A stretch of 64,000 bases of DNA, from contig CM060731.1 in assembly GCA_030704615.1 (NCBI GenBank), forward strand, positions 45,198,001 to 45,262,000, given 5' to 3'. The position numbers and the translations under genes were made by a program. The notes beneath the pieces are model-generated. The model did not search any database. It saw only the letters and a list, made by a program, of their open reading frames with translations, and was not told the DNA's origin. Source of the stretch: Takakia lepidozioides (taxonomy: Eukaryota; Streptophyta; Takakiopsida; Takakiales; Takakiaceae). This document shows, in pieces, positions 1 through 11,476 of the stretch. Each line of letters starts with the position of its first letter. Positions within the stretch are counted from its first letter, which is position 1.

Positions 1-210
1 TCAAGAGGGAAGGAGATAAGGGTGCTGAAAGGTAATTTGGTCTCAAGATTCCATCATCGCGGAGCACCAAGAATGTCTCTCGATAGAAGTGGAGCTTTGT
101 CGTGAGATTGGGTAGCATCCAAGTTCTCTTGACATGTAATTCCATAAGCTCTCTCCGAATGAGTCTGTTGCGGTCATGTCTAGATGTGATGTCCACATCC
201 AGAGAGAAAG

Positions 211-390
211 AGAGAAATGAAATGAAATGAAATGGTGCTTTATAACGTCCGCGGAAAGCTCATAGAGCTTATGCCACAACATGGAAGAAAACATGAGAGA
301 GGAAACAAAACCAAAGCGAAGAATAAGAACTATTGTTCGAGTGATTGTCTAAGGGTGAAGGCCTCGTGCAGGTATGCTGCCAAGCATTTC
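211..390 (+). repeat. Dispersed repeat, copy 1, with GAAAT array
   Basis: A run of GAAAT pentanucleotides is followed by a block reading TATAACGTCCGCGGAAAGCT and, after a purine-rich stretch, by AAGGCCTCGTGCAGGTA. The same ordered blocks recur at 1360-1540, and a shortened version lies at 1543-1650, all in the same orientation. No coding capacity is evident. It may be a small non-autonomous element or a local segmental duplication. Confidence 0.6.
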
Positions 391-731
391 TGATCCTCAT
401 AGTGGAAGAGAGAACTGATAGGACAGGAACTTCCTAATGTCCTGGGGGGCCAGAAAGATAGAAAGAAGAAGTTCATAACGTACCGAGGGCCATGAGGGCC
501 TATAGGACAAAGTAGACCAAGAAGTAACCAATTTAGAAACAGCTAAACAATGCCTGAAGACTGGTTTCTAGAGGTAAGCTACAATACATTTTGGGCCAAG
601 GTCTCTGCAAAAGCCTCGGAATCTCTAAACACAACAACAAATGCTCATGCCTTTGAAGACTTGAACAGTTCAGGACTAATCACTCAAGATGTGGCTCTGA
701 GAGAGAGATATGGTGGTGAAGCAGGTCCCAC

Positions 732-3657
732 CTGAGTTGAACCCATGCCCATTGAGCGCTGCTTTTGCAACGCTGAACGTGCAGATGCATATGCTTTATC
801 ACTGCATTCCATCACAATCATATCATGGTTTCCCCTCATGATGCAGTGCACATGTAAGAGAGTCTCTGAAGTGGATAAATCGATGTCTTAAATCCATAGC
901 TTCATGGTACAAGGATCACATGAGAACCTGGAGATGAGTTGAGAATGTGAAGCAGGAATCCATCATAACAGGGATACCCCGACATGGATGCGGAGAATAA
1001 AGTGGTACCTAATGCCATTTGAATCTGGCACAATTCCAAACTTCTCAAGCTCCTCAAGCAACTGCTCATCCAAGTTCTACAGAAAACGGTCATAACTAAC
1101 ACAACTTCAGTACTCGAGAGAATATAGACACATTTCAAGAAGGAAAACATGCCCTTCCCAGCCTTCAAGGAAATCAAGAGAGAGACAGAGAATGTAGTCA
1201 TTGACCTCTACTTGCTGTATAGCATATAGCCCTCACCAGGTTCAGACATGATCAAAAGGTTGTGGGGATGGGTGCTGAGAGGAAAGACGCTATGATAATG
1301 GACTTCAAATTGCTGCATACTGAATCCAGTTGTGGTTGTGGTGTTGGCTTTAAAAGGTGCAAAGGAAATGAAATGAAATGGTACTTTATAACGTCCGTGG
1401 AAAGCTCAAAGAGCTTATGGGACAAAATGGGAAAAACAAGAGAGAGGAGACAACACCAAAGCCAAAAAGCAGCCCAAAAGCAACTACTGCTGAAGGGATT
1501 GCCTAAGGGTCAAGGCCTCGTGCAGGTAAGCTGCACGAGAAGAAAGGAAATGAAATGAAATGAAATGGAAGAAAGGAAGCATGAGAAGAAAGGAAGAAAT
1601 GGAATGGTACTCATAACGTCCGCGGGAAGCTCAAAGGAAAGGGGATGCAAGACAGAAGACTTCACCACATCCACAGGGGGCCTAGGGACAGAGACACGGA
1701 CCGTAACACAGAGACATAGACAAAAGGATCTGGAGAGGATAGAAGATAACAAGAAAAGAGATCTCACTTCATTGTAGGGCATGTCGAACCCCTTCTCCTG
1801 CCTTGAATTTTCCTTTTCAAAAGTAGCCAAGAGAATGGTTACTTGACCAGTGTACTGTTTATCAATTGCAGGTGCTCATCACCTTTGAGACCCTCAAGTA
1901 CCTTGGATCCAACTCTATGTCCAAATCATAGCTCAAGTGGATACAATCGTAATAAAAGGTGGATATTTTCACTGGTGAAAAACCTGCCCAAAAGATTGTT
2001 GACAGGAATTAGAGCATGAAACTTTATGCTGGAAACACTCATGTTACCTGCCAAAGGGTCTTGACTTGGCGTAGGTGCACTATTTTTGTCTCCAAGTGAT
2101 TCAACCTCTGCAAAAGTTGCTGCAAAAGCTGATCAGCTGTGCTTTATGGTCCTTCCAGATACTGCAAGCACATGAGATCAGTCAAAGGAGCAAAAGTTCT
2201 AGTACCTGCTCTTGCTCGAGGTCAATCTCCTTAGCCTTCCCTGTAGCATTTTCCGTCCCTTTACTGCTTTCTGGCAAGATTATGCACCACAAAACATCTC
2301 AGTGCAGACTCCCACCCAAATCCCAAGGATGAGGAGGCCACAACAATCAGTTTTACTGTCAAAAGATTTTGTGTACCTACCCTGCGGATGATCAGATCAG
2401 AGCACATACGGATGATGAAGCAGCCTGGATCTCTGTAGAAGCTCCAACTTATTTTGAACTTCCCGTATCTGAATGTTACTCTGTTGCACACCTTCCTGGA
2501 GGGATTTCACCTGTAAAACCAGTAAAATCTTATCGTGTGCAACTCCAATACAAAGAGCATCTAAAGTTGGGCTTTACAAAGTATGCATTTCCTTGGAACT
2601 TTCAGGTGTTACTTATAGCAGGTATATAAGCACTGCAGAGACTAGTCACTAGCAGCATTAACTAGATAACCACTTACCTCTAACCAAAGTAGTCAATTTG
2701 ATATATTTTGACTATACGTTGGTCTGCAGGATGCTCCTAGGTCCAAATCACACTAGTATGAAACAAGAATGAGGGTTACCTCTGCAGCTGCTGCTGTCTT
2801 AAATCTGTACAAGTCAGCCTGCAGAAAATGTACCCACACATGTTGGTATGCAAGCTGGGCATAGGCGGTCCTCCCATTGCAGGTTTTCTCATCTGCCAGT
2901 CTCTATCCGTAGGTTGTGCCACAAGGCTACGGCAAACAACGTCTTATGCGTACAATCTATCCGTAGGTTGTGGGAGGAAGAAAGATATGTCTATGAAATG
3001 ATAAAAAGTTATGAGCTACGGGACAAGAACACGTAACAAACTGAGTACAGAACTATAGATATTGTAAATATATCATTCCAAGCAACACTATCGCAGGAAC
3101 AGAAAGAGAGAGAAGTGTGACATACTCGGCTGACAGTGGCTTCCTCAACCTTGGATGCAATAGCCATAATTTTGTCCTCTGTTATGTTTCTTGACTTTGG
3201 ATGTCTCCTACCAATGTGCATATTCTGAGCCATCATCCCCAAATCACATGATCTTTCGTCATGTCATGTGCATGTCCATCTGCATACAGGAACCAAGCTT
3301 GCCAACTGTGCAAGAGATGCTTACCATGTCAACTTTATGTTCAGAGCATGACTTGTGAAGTGGCCTAATCGAAGCTTGAAGATTTGCAAATTCTTTCTGT
3401 GAAATGGTATTTTCTGCTCCAACTAAGTGTAATTCCACATTGACTCATATACAACCAGGAGGCAGCTGGGTCAGCAGTCATACAAGAGGAATCACACGAC
3501 AGCTCTCAGAAGCATCTGCCGGAGCAGCTGGGAAGATTCCATCCATGACCTCTCTTATGCGTGCATGCAAGTCTACTACCGACCCAGAAGAGAGTAGGGG
3601 ATTTACAAGGTAGTAGGAAGACTCAAACATTTTCTCACAGAAGGGGCAGTGTCGGAC
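732..3657 (-). CDS. Multi-exon coiled-coil protein, function unknown (partial)
   Basis: I do not recognise this gene, but a chain of short minus-strand exons can be read. Most joins have GT-AG borders and compatible phase: 3484-3657, 3325-3396, 3126-3176, 2780-2818, 2410-2510, 2048-2141, about 1852-1897, 1009-1076 and 732-801. The first exon contains HCPFCEKMF, a possible half zinc finger, and may extend further upstream. Later exons are rich in heptad-like Leu, Gln and Glu, for example VKSLQEGVQQ, TADQLLQQLLQRLNHLETK and LDEQLLEELEKF, which suggests a long coiled coil. The neighbouring 5-7 exons and both termini were not identified, and one exon may be missing between 3126 and 2818. Exon edges are by eye. 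The repeats at 1360-1650 would lie in an intron. Function and partners are unknown. Confidence 0.5.
1360..1540 (+). repeat. Dispersed repeat, copy 2
   Basis: Second copy of the GAAAT-led block seen at 211-390. The pentanucleotide run, the ATAACGTCCG block and the distal GGCCTCGTGCAGGTA block keep the same order and spacing. Copy 3 (1543-1650) follows at once and keeps only the GAAAT run and the ATAACGTCCGCGG block, so the two form a partial tandem. Confidence 0.6.
1543..1650 (+). repeat. Dispersed repeat, copy 3 (truncated)
   Basis: Truncated third copy of the GAAAT-led repeat. It has an expanded GAAAT/GAAAG run followed by CATAACGTCCGCGGGAAGCTC. It ends before the distal block present in copies 1 and 2. 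Confidence 0.5.
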
Positions 3658-3659
3658 CT

Positions 3660-6600
3660 GCATGCACTTGTCAAATGCAAGCAGAGTAAGCATATTACAA
3701 TCGTATTTTACAGTATCCATTTCACTTTCTCTCTTTCTCTGCAACGAATGCTAGTCTCTGCCCGTAAGCTGGTAACCTATCTACTGGTAGAGGCTCACTA
3801 TGATGTTCATGTCTTTGTATGCAAGTAGGCTATCCTACACGGCCCCGTTCAGCCTTACATGTCTGGTTCCTCCGGATCATATCTCGTGCTATCCTCCATA
3901 GGCAAACAACTCCTTTCAGGTCTAACATTTTTTTAGATTATGTTTTTCCTTCTCCTTTGGTGGGTGGGCGGATATGAACTGAATGTGGAGGCATGCTAAT
4001 TCTAATAGGTAAAATGAGAGATGCTAACCTGTTGAGGTAGGAAACTGTTCTGAGTTTGGTTTGTGTCCTGCATTTTGAGCCTTACCTCATAAGTTTTCCA
4101 AGTCTGACACTCCACAAAAGTTTGAACAACACACCATCTTAGTGGAAAAAGCTACAATTGATGAAAAGGCAGTGTTCCTGAATCAAAGTGAAATCATGGA
4201 AAGAATGAACTCTAGCATTCTGTGGAAAACTAAATCTTCATCCATTCTCAGAACTATTGCTTGTTGAATGTGTAACACGCCAATCTCGTCGACCTAAGGT
4301 TAGAAGACACCCTTGAATACAGATTCTTCAGAAAATGTCAATGAGGCCTCTCCTCTGGCAGTTGCATGTAGGAAACTTGGGCAGATTAGTATTTGATACA
4401 GTTGGTTTTCTGGGGACTCTACACCTACTGGGAAGTCCTCAGAGCAACTATTTCGATAATGGTAGGTGGGGTCACCAGGCATGCAAAAAGGGTAATGACG
4501 GGGTTCACCTTGGTGGCACATTTCAACACACGTCAGGCCTGGACTCCCAAAGATGGCTTCCATGTTGCGTGTTCAATCGACCTCAGTGTGACACAAATGT
4601 GATGGTTTCAATCACTGTCTGCAAACTACCGTCGTCCGTCCCAACGGCCACCAAGCCTTCCATCAGATTGAGTTCCATATGACATGGAATCAGGTCCTTT
4701 TCTTCGGCCCCTCCCTAAGTGTTGAAGCCCTTTTGTACCTTCTTCCTGTGTAAGAAAATACAGTCACTAGTTCACCTAGAAGTAACATGTGTGCACGTAC
4801 AATGAACTCTAACCTTCGCCTTACCTATCTAGTACGCCACTAAGTTCCCTTCCTCTTCGAAAATATCAAACCCTATTAGGGTTTTGTTGAACCCCACCTC
4901 CGAAGGCCCACTTTGATAGCTCAGAATCTCACTTGCTATATTTGGAGTTGGAAACAAGTTAAGACACGCTTCCTTGTGCCGCAGCTGCGCTCTGGACAGC
5001 CGCACTGCATTGCTTCACTGATGCAAACATCCAGCACGAGTAGGCACCCTTCTCGCTTGAGAGTTTTTCCGGCGCCCTTCGGTTTCTCCCACCTCTTCCT
5101 CCATCAACTGCTGAACTTTCCACTCTATCACAAATCTCTTTCGCAAGCTTCCATGGCGCAGGCAAAGCAGAGGAAAATTTGAAAAGCCGTTATCGATCCG
5201 CAGGCAACGGCAACAACGTCACAGGCCTGTGACACCCTTCTGCTAACAGTCTCTTCACGCGCTGGATGAATGATGTAACTTATTCTGCCGACATTTTGGC
5301 TCATCCAGTTTTCTGCTTATCGTCTTCTTCACTGTTTCGTTTGTTGAGCAGCCAATGTGCCCTGTCGACGGTATCAGTTTTCCGTAACAAAGACGGAACT
5401 CTCACCAAAATCATAGTGTCACTACCAACTGGGCTCGGGAAAGCTGATTTCTGCTGTGGTCATGTACAACTTGGTCGCAATTGCTTGTATGATCCATAAC
5501 GCATTCTCATAGACAGATTTCTTGATTGCAAATGAATGTATGAGCTGTTATGTGATTCTTTTAAGCAAATTTCTTGCATGTTATCAGAGTCACGGACAAG
5601 CTCCCTTAAAAATTCTGGATGTTTCAACCACATGCTGCTGATATACAATGTGGATGAATGCAGCTTTACCGATATTGATTTATCACTGCAAGAGAGAAGT
5701 TCCAGCAGTTGCCTCCAACCTGTCTAGGGCTGGGCCAATATCGAGAGAAGTAGAAATTTTTTGGTATAGCAATGACTGTGTCACATCCACAGTCACGATG
5801 CTGCAGGATAAGTTGAAGAGAGGCTTCACAAGAAACTGTATTACAAATATACCAAGGGAAAAAAATAAGATAGGAATGTCTGTTACAGGTACAAAACTGG
5901 ACAATGAATCTTTTCGTCTATGTTTTATTTTCCTGGTGTAAATTGTGACCTTCATCTCTCTTGACAAGTTTCTGGCCATACAAGGAACAGCGTCTCTTAT
6001 GAAAAACACCAGCTCTAAACCCTAAACCCCTAACTGTTGAACTTCCTTGTGGCCGAAATCTATAGAGTAGTCGTTCAAAGCTTTAGGAGGAAAAACAAGT
6101 TGGCTCCCACATGGACATTGGCTCTTCCAAGACATCTGACTCCTGGCACCTCCTACAACATCTGCAGCAAACCTTGAGCAATGATTGGCCCTTCATGTGG
6201 CAGATCTGGAATTTCAAGTACTTTTGGTTGCTGGAAATTCGCAAAAAATAGCAAAGGAAATATATCAATATATGAAGCCTCGAGAGGGGAGATTGCAGAA
6301 ATAGCAAAGTGGGCTTTGGGATTGCACTTGGACTTAGTGACATTGGACACTGGAGATCGCACTTGGGCCTCTACATGGGAGCCGCACATGGATGCATAGG
6401 AGATTGCACTTGGGCTTAGATTTCAATTCTTCACGCATGGGCCACCCTAGATCTCCCAATCAGTGGGGTCTCTGGAAATATAGGAGATTGCACTTGGACA
6501 TAGATGACACTGGACACTTGGGCCAACGGCACAGGCTACCCTAGTAGTACTTATGTTCTACAGTAAGTCACTTTTAGGCATCTAGAAAGTGACATCCACA

Positions 6601-6800
6601 AGCCCGCCCCTGCTTGGATCGCAATCTTGGTCATGACAACAATACCTTTAGACTTCTGATCATGAAGAGGGAACTCGTTGTATCTCACCACATTGTAATC
6701 ACTAGGATCAGCTTCAAGGAATTTGTAAGAGTCTTTCCCTCTTTACAAAAGGTACTCAGAAGCTGATATTGGGAAGACTCTGCAAGCTTGCATATGGAAG
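3660..6800. other. Unassigned stretch with short internal repeats
   Basis: No gene could be assigned with confidence. Candidate 5' exons of the minus-strand coiled-coil gene may lie near 4300-4560 and 5000-5165, but none joined convincingly. Around 6300-6520 the phrase GGAGATTGCACTTGG recurs several times with small changes, a degenerate local repeat. Confidence 0.4.
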
Positions 6801-6802
6801 TG

Positions 6803-7486
6803 CTACTCCACATAACCAAAGCCCTCTGCTCTTGCCTCAGAGATGGTTTCTTTTTTTGGTAGAGCATCACACATGTGGCACTTTTTGGTCTCATTCCAAA
6901 CTTTAGTGGCACAATCAGCGCAGACTGATGCATGAAAGCAAGGAGTAAAATAAGCCGTCTTCCTGGGATCCTCACTGCCACCATCCAAATCCTGTTTCTG
7001 GGAACAGTTAGTAAACCTGAATTTTCTGGAAATATGGATGAACCATGGGCAGCAATACTAATTCAGAACTACTGTCCAGTTGTATTTGTAAAATTGGCTG
7101 AACACTGGAGCGATCCTAAACTGTAATTCAAAGAACAAGTGTTAACGTCAATCAAGATAGTCAATTCACTAGAACAATGTCAAACTGATCAGCTGCTCAT
7201 CAGAAAGGATTACATTGAGGATCACATGGCATCACTTGTTCAGCAAGGCATACCGTATGGTAGGTTAGGGCCAGTTTTAAAAATAGGGTGAGTAAGATGA
7301 CGAGACGGCTCATCAATAGTCAGAGAGATATCAGGAACAAATCGTGAACAATCAAGGCAGTTGGGTGTGTAAGGGACTGCCTTGTAATGTATGCCTAACT
7401 GCGGAAATTCTATTGTCTCCGACCCCGGCCTTTCTTTGAAGGTGGGGGGGGCACTTGCTCTTTTGGTAATTCCTCTGGCATAATTG
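6803..7486 (-). CDS. RING-type zinc finger protein, 3' exons
   Basis: Two minus-strand exons are proposed. The terminal exon 6803-6997 is a clean 65-codon exon ending in TAG, with an AG acceptor just upstream. It carries PCFHASVCADC and, after ten residues, CHMC, which is the C-x-H-x2-C-x2-C...C-x2-C half of a RING domain. The upstream exon at about 7339-7486 ends in NCLDCSRF, which would supply the first C-x2-C pair if spliced at 7339. That donor (GTTCCT) is weak, so the join is inference from RING geometry. RING proteins usually act as E3 ubiquitin ligases by binding an E2 enzyme. The N-terminal part, substrate and localisation are unknown. The gene lies directly downstream of SRP9 on the same strand. 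Confidence 0.5.
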
Positions 7487-7802
7487 CTGCACACCCATGA
7501 ACCCCCAGAATCAACATGAGCCACACCTCAACATGAATCCTAGCAGAGTGTTGCCTATCGCATCAAAGGTTCAAAGAAGTGAAAATGTTCATTTTAGACC
7601 CCTTTTGTGCCTCCCAGTACATACATGTCCAGATGAGCTTATTAAGTACCTCAGCTTTCACTCCATATTCCAGCTGCTTCTACAAAAACAGCAAAGGAGT
7701 AACAAGAACAGGTGTATCGCAGATTGGCTGGAAATGGGGACTCCTACTAAATGTCAGAGGATATCAACGTAATGTCCTCTGATGTTCTGATGGGCTACTT
7801 AC

Positions 7803-9048
7803 CATCAGGTCCTCTAGCCATCATCGTAAAGAAGAGGTTGTTGAGCTTCTCCATCTTTCTAGCTTCTTGTGCTTGATCTGTCTTGAACTTGAGGCACTGC
7901 ACATCTCAAGCAGAGGAATGCAGAAATTTATAGTTATCAGCATGACAATTTATTATTTGACATTGTTTGTTGTAGCCCTGTGACCAGATTGGATACAGGA
8001 GAAAGGGGCCGTTGGCGTAACCTCCACTAATGGAGCACGCCTTCAGTGATGGTAGTGGACCCCCATTGCGTTTTTTCCTCGTTTCTGATCCTCCAGAATC
8101 AGCTAGACACAAGCAACTGCCCAACAGCAAATCACAGCTCTTGGCAACCTCCAGGAGCAGGTCCAGGATATGAAACTCACAATTGAATGCCCACGGATAG
8201 AGGGATTTCCTCATGAGACTTTACCTGCCCTAAGCCTTATGGCCAATATATCATTTGCCCAGTTTGGGTGAGCAGAAAAGGATAGGGGCTGGAACAGGGG
8301 AAACTACAATCCTGAAAGGCTCGCTCCTTGTCTTCCAAAACTTCTCGAGAAAGCACATACAATGGCATCCATTTCATGTGCAAATCTCCTCTGAGTACTC
8401 AGAACCAAGGACTTTCACTTGTGTCGAGCCTCTCAAACATAGCAAAGACTGATGCAGCCTTGATGCTTTCAACAGGGCGGATATATCTCCCATTCCCAAC
8501 TTAACGGGTGAGACAAACTAAATCTTAGGTTTTAGAGTCTGTCTGTAAGTTTACCTTCGTTTGGTTGTCATGCATTGATAACAATAGTGGCAATCTCCAA
8601 AGCAAAGAAACACTGACAATCTGGTAGACATGGTTGTAGCACGAGATAAGAGGTCTGAAGGATTGGCCTCAACATACCACCCGATTGTCAGTCACTTTGA
8701 GAACCAGCTTGCCATCACAATGCCTGTATTTCATGACATATCGTGTCTGTCGAAATCCTGTCAAGGACTTGAACAAAGATCTCATCGGTGTCCGTGCAGA
8801 TGAACAAAGCTTTAGGGCTAACAACGAAACTTTAGAGCTAGTCCGTTCAAAGACATACATTCACAGCATTTCTCTCCCCAACAACTCCATGTGGGCCATT
8901 CGACTACTACCCTACACTCGTTAATTTTTCCACGCAGGACCCAACAATCTATCAAACCGCTGGGATGGTAGGATACAGCAACAGGATCGGCGCGGAACAG
9001 TAGGTGAGAGCGCTCCACAAAGTCGTCCCAATTGTCTACATACACCAT
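7803..9048 (-). CDS. SRP9: Signal recognition particle 9 kDa protein
   Basis: SRP9 pairs with SRP14 to bind the Alu domain of SRP RNA and causes elongation arrest during co-translational targeting to the ER. Exon 1 (8977-9048, 24 codons) begins MVYVDNWDDFVERS and ends ADPVA. Exon 2 (8678-8746, 23 codons) reads TRYVMKYRHCDGKLVLKVTD and three further residues. Exon 3 (7803-7896) reads CLKFKTDQAQEARKMEKL and continues to ARGPD. All three junctions have GT-AG borders (donors GTATCC, GTATGT, GTAAGT) and the first two are phase 0. The order and sequence match the plant SRP9 pattern closely. The short variable C-terminal exon after ARGPD was not located; it should lie between 7790 and about 7500. 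The start ATG is the first in the frame and follows a pyrimidine/purine-rich leader. Confidence 0.93.
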
Positions 9049-9474
9049 CGCTGCCGCCCTCCCCCCTCCTCTCCTCTTCTTTTTTTATCTCTCTCTCTCT
9101 CTCTCCTTCTCAAAACCTTCGAAGCCCGAAACCCTACTTGATGTGTTGTCTGTAAGTATTTGGGTGAAATTTTGTCATAAGTCTGAATAGAATTCGTGGT
9201 TTCGATCGCAAAGGAGGAGACCACCTAGCCTTTGCTTTCGGGAAAACACGCTACAATCCACTCCCTGTGAGGAAGACAAGAATCGATGTAATGCAGAACC
9301 CAGGAATTGGGAGGAACGTGGAGGGAACGTGAAGGGAACTGTGCGTGTGGGAAGTCTGGGGAGTGGTTGACGATGTGGGTCCCATGCGAGGCTCTTGCGA
9401 AGCGAGCTGCTGTGCGATTCGTGTACGGGTTCGTCTGATCGATCACTCACTAGACCGAGAGGCAGACAGGCCCA
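9049..9474. promoter_or_regulatory. Likely bidirectional promoter
   Basis: Only 426 bp separate the SRP9 start codon (minus strand, 9048) from the ATG at 9475 on the plus strand. The interval includes a CT-dinucleotide tract at about 9090-9110, which becomes a GA-rich leader for SRP9, and no clear TATA box. Compact divergent layout is inferred to be a shared promoter; transcription start sites cannot be seen. Confidence 0.45.
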
Positions 9475-9551
9475 TGGCGACTTCGGCAGGGAGCAGCATG
9501 CGCAACCACCCTCGCCAGAAGCAGCTAATCTTTGACCGCCGCTACGGTTGG
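9475..9551 (+). CDS. First exon of a plus-strand gene, unidentified
   Basis: ATG at 9475 opens MATSAGSSMRNHPRQK, followed by QLIFDRRYGW, and can splice at GTGTAC (9552). The basic N-terminus followed by a DRRYGW block feels like a conserved small plant protein family, but I cannot name it and found no following exon with certainty. The Gln-rich exon at 11477-12136 could be its last exon; that link is a guess from strand and position. Without splicing the frame continues to a stop near 9671, and that tail looks non-coding. Confidence 0.4.
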
Positions 9552-9671
9552 GTGTACGTCCTGTTGCAAGCGTTGCAGCATGCTTTCCTTGTGTATTCCG
9601 AGAGAGAGAGGGTCACATGTCAAATGGTGCTAATGTGGCTGAAGCAATTCATACAGTCGCTCCTTTCATAA

Positions 9672-11476
9672 AGTCTAGGGTCTGAGTCTGCGTGCCATAG
9701 TTCACTTGTGCGCTCCCTGCTTAGCCCTTTGAATAATATGAAGCCATGACCTCCGGTCACCACCCTGGTGCTGCACCGGCAGACAGACCTGCAGGTGACG
9801 TTGAGATCCGTGCTAGAAAAGGAGAAAGGGCTACAAGCAGTGATGCAAGTCGATCCGAGTTGCGGACGCCGCTCCCCTCTGTCCGTGAAGGATCCAATTG
9901 TTTGAATGCCTTACCTCTCAGGGCATGTCTGTGTCAGCCGCACAGGCCCCTTGAACCACCTCATGAGAGTATTGACTCAAGTGCTTTGCCAAGATTGGTT
10001 AATCGTCCAGTCCATCAGTTACTAAGACTATCACTCTCGTTCGCACCAAAAGCATGTCAGAGCTTGGTGCTTTGTATTTTTTCAACTCTTTGTTGATTTC
10101 TGCATCAGTTGCTCAGAGTTGTAACCTGCAGAATTTTCTGACTGATCATTATGATATCAGAGTGCTGGTAGAATGCTGTACATAGACTGTGATGGAGCCG
10201 ACCCCCTGGGGAGGGAAGTACCCTAGCTCGCTAGGAGAAGTGGTACTTGTTTACACTGGTTTAGGGAGGAGTCTTCTCTCTCTACACTGACTGTGATGCA
10301 TTTGGCAAAGTGTTTAGACATCCTTAGCCTTGTATTAGGTTAAACCTAGTGTACTTCCACAAAGTCAATACAGGTTGTGTGCCATGCATCTCATTAGGTT
10401 GATGCTACAGAGTAATTTGGAGCTGACTGCTGCTGCATCTCTCCCTCCCTCTCCCTTGAGTTCTATGTGAGGTTCATGGCTACAAGGCTACAAAGTGTAA
10501 TAGATACATCTTGTATTGTTTAAATACCCCGCTCCACACTGGAAATGAGCAGTGTCTTTGAGATCAGCTGAAATTAAAAAGAAAAGAAGAAGAGCAGTGA
10601 TGAACTAGCATAAATTGTAGTACTGGATCCACAGTTAGGAGGGCTGAAATACAGTAAGACAAGGTGAAGATGAGAGAACGACGTAATGAGTACATACTCA
10701 AGTGGTCATCCAATCTTTCCTCTTCCTCTCCATTTTTGTGCACAGGGTTTTGAGGTTTGGCTTCTTATGCAGGTTTGAGGAGTGGACAGATCCAATAGAA
10801 GTGGCACACCTTGGAGGCCGAGGAATGTAAGGCTTCCATTTCCTAAACATATTCATTTTGTCTTCAGAGGATAGTTCTGCAAGTCGTGAAGAAGTATCTA
10901 GAGGCATGTGCTCCTGTTTTAGATAACTAGACATTGCCCTAGTGGGCTATGCCGGCTTGTATATGTGGAGCACATACAGCACTTGACTGCAACTTTACTG
11001 TTTGCATGATCACCAGTCTGCTAGGTGGAACTACGGTGAGAGTTTGAGGATCTGTTTGAGAACTAGCTGAAAGATTTGAGAGATTCAGACACGGGATTCT
11101 CAAGGATATGGTGTAGTATAGTATCAGCAACAATTGCTTTTGTTTCCGAGCTGGTCCAGGCAAGATTTAACTGGGTTTACTATGACTGCTATGTGTTAGC
11201 TGGCAACTGCTAATGTCAAACTGGTCAATCTATTTGCACAAATCTGATTTGTGGCTGGGGTGCGGTGTAGGTTCTCACTTGTTCCACTTACTGCCGCTAC
11301 TCTTGATTGTACCCTCCACCTGGTATGCCACCTTCGATTCAAAACATTGTCTGGGCTATTGCTTTTACAATGCAACCGTGAAGTCCTTGATTGACTAGGA
11401 CTGTACTGGCAACTTCGATGGGTTGAGAAGTTTGGGTTCAATTGACTAATCAGAGATACCTGTGGCCTGAGGGCAG
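9672..11476. other. Intron or intergenic DNA, nothing firm
   Basis: No recognisable domain was found on either strand. A minus-strand open stretch at 10698-10934 has ordinary composition but no supporting splice signals or homology that I can recall. If the flanking plus-strand exons belong to one gene, this is intron. Confidence 0.35.

Noticed and set aside
3446-3500. Plus-strand peptide GGSWVSSHTRGIT resembling GGSWVCSNYARGIT on the minus strand near 7500
   Set aside because: The plus-strand reading overlaps and opposes a phase-consistent minus-strand exon, and the second peptide lies partly upstream of the proposed acceptor. The match is short and I treat it as coincidence.
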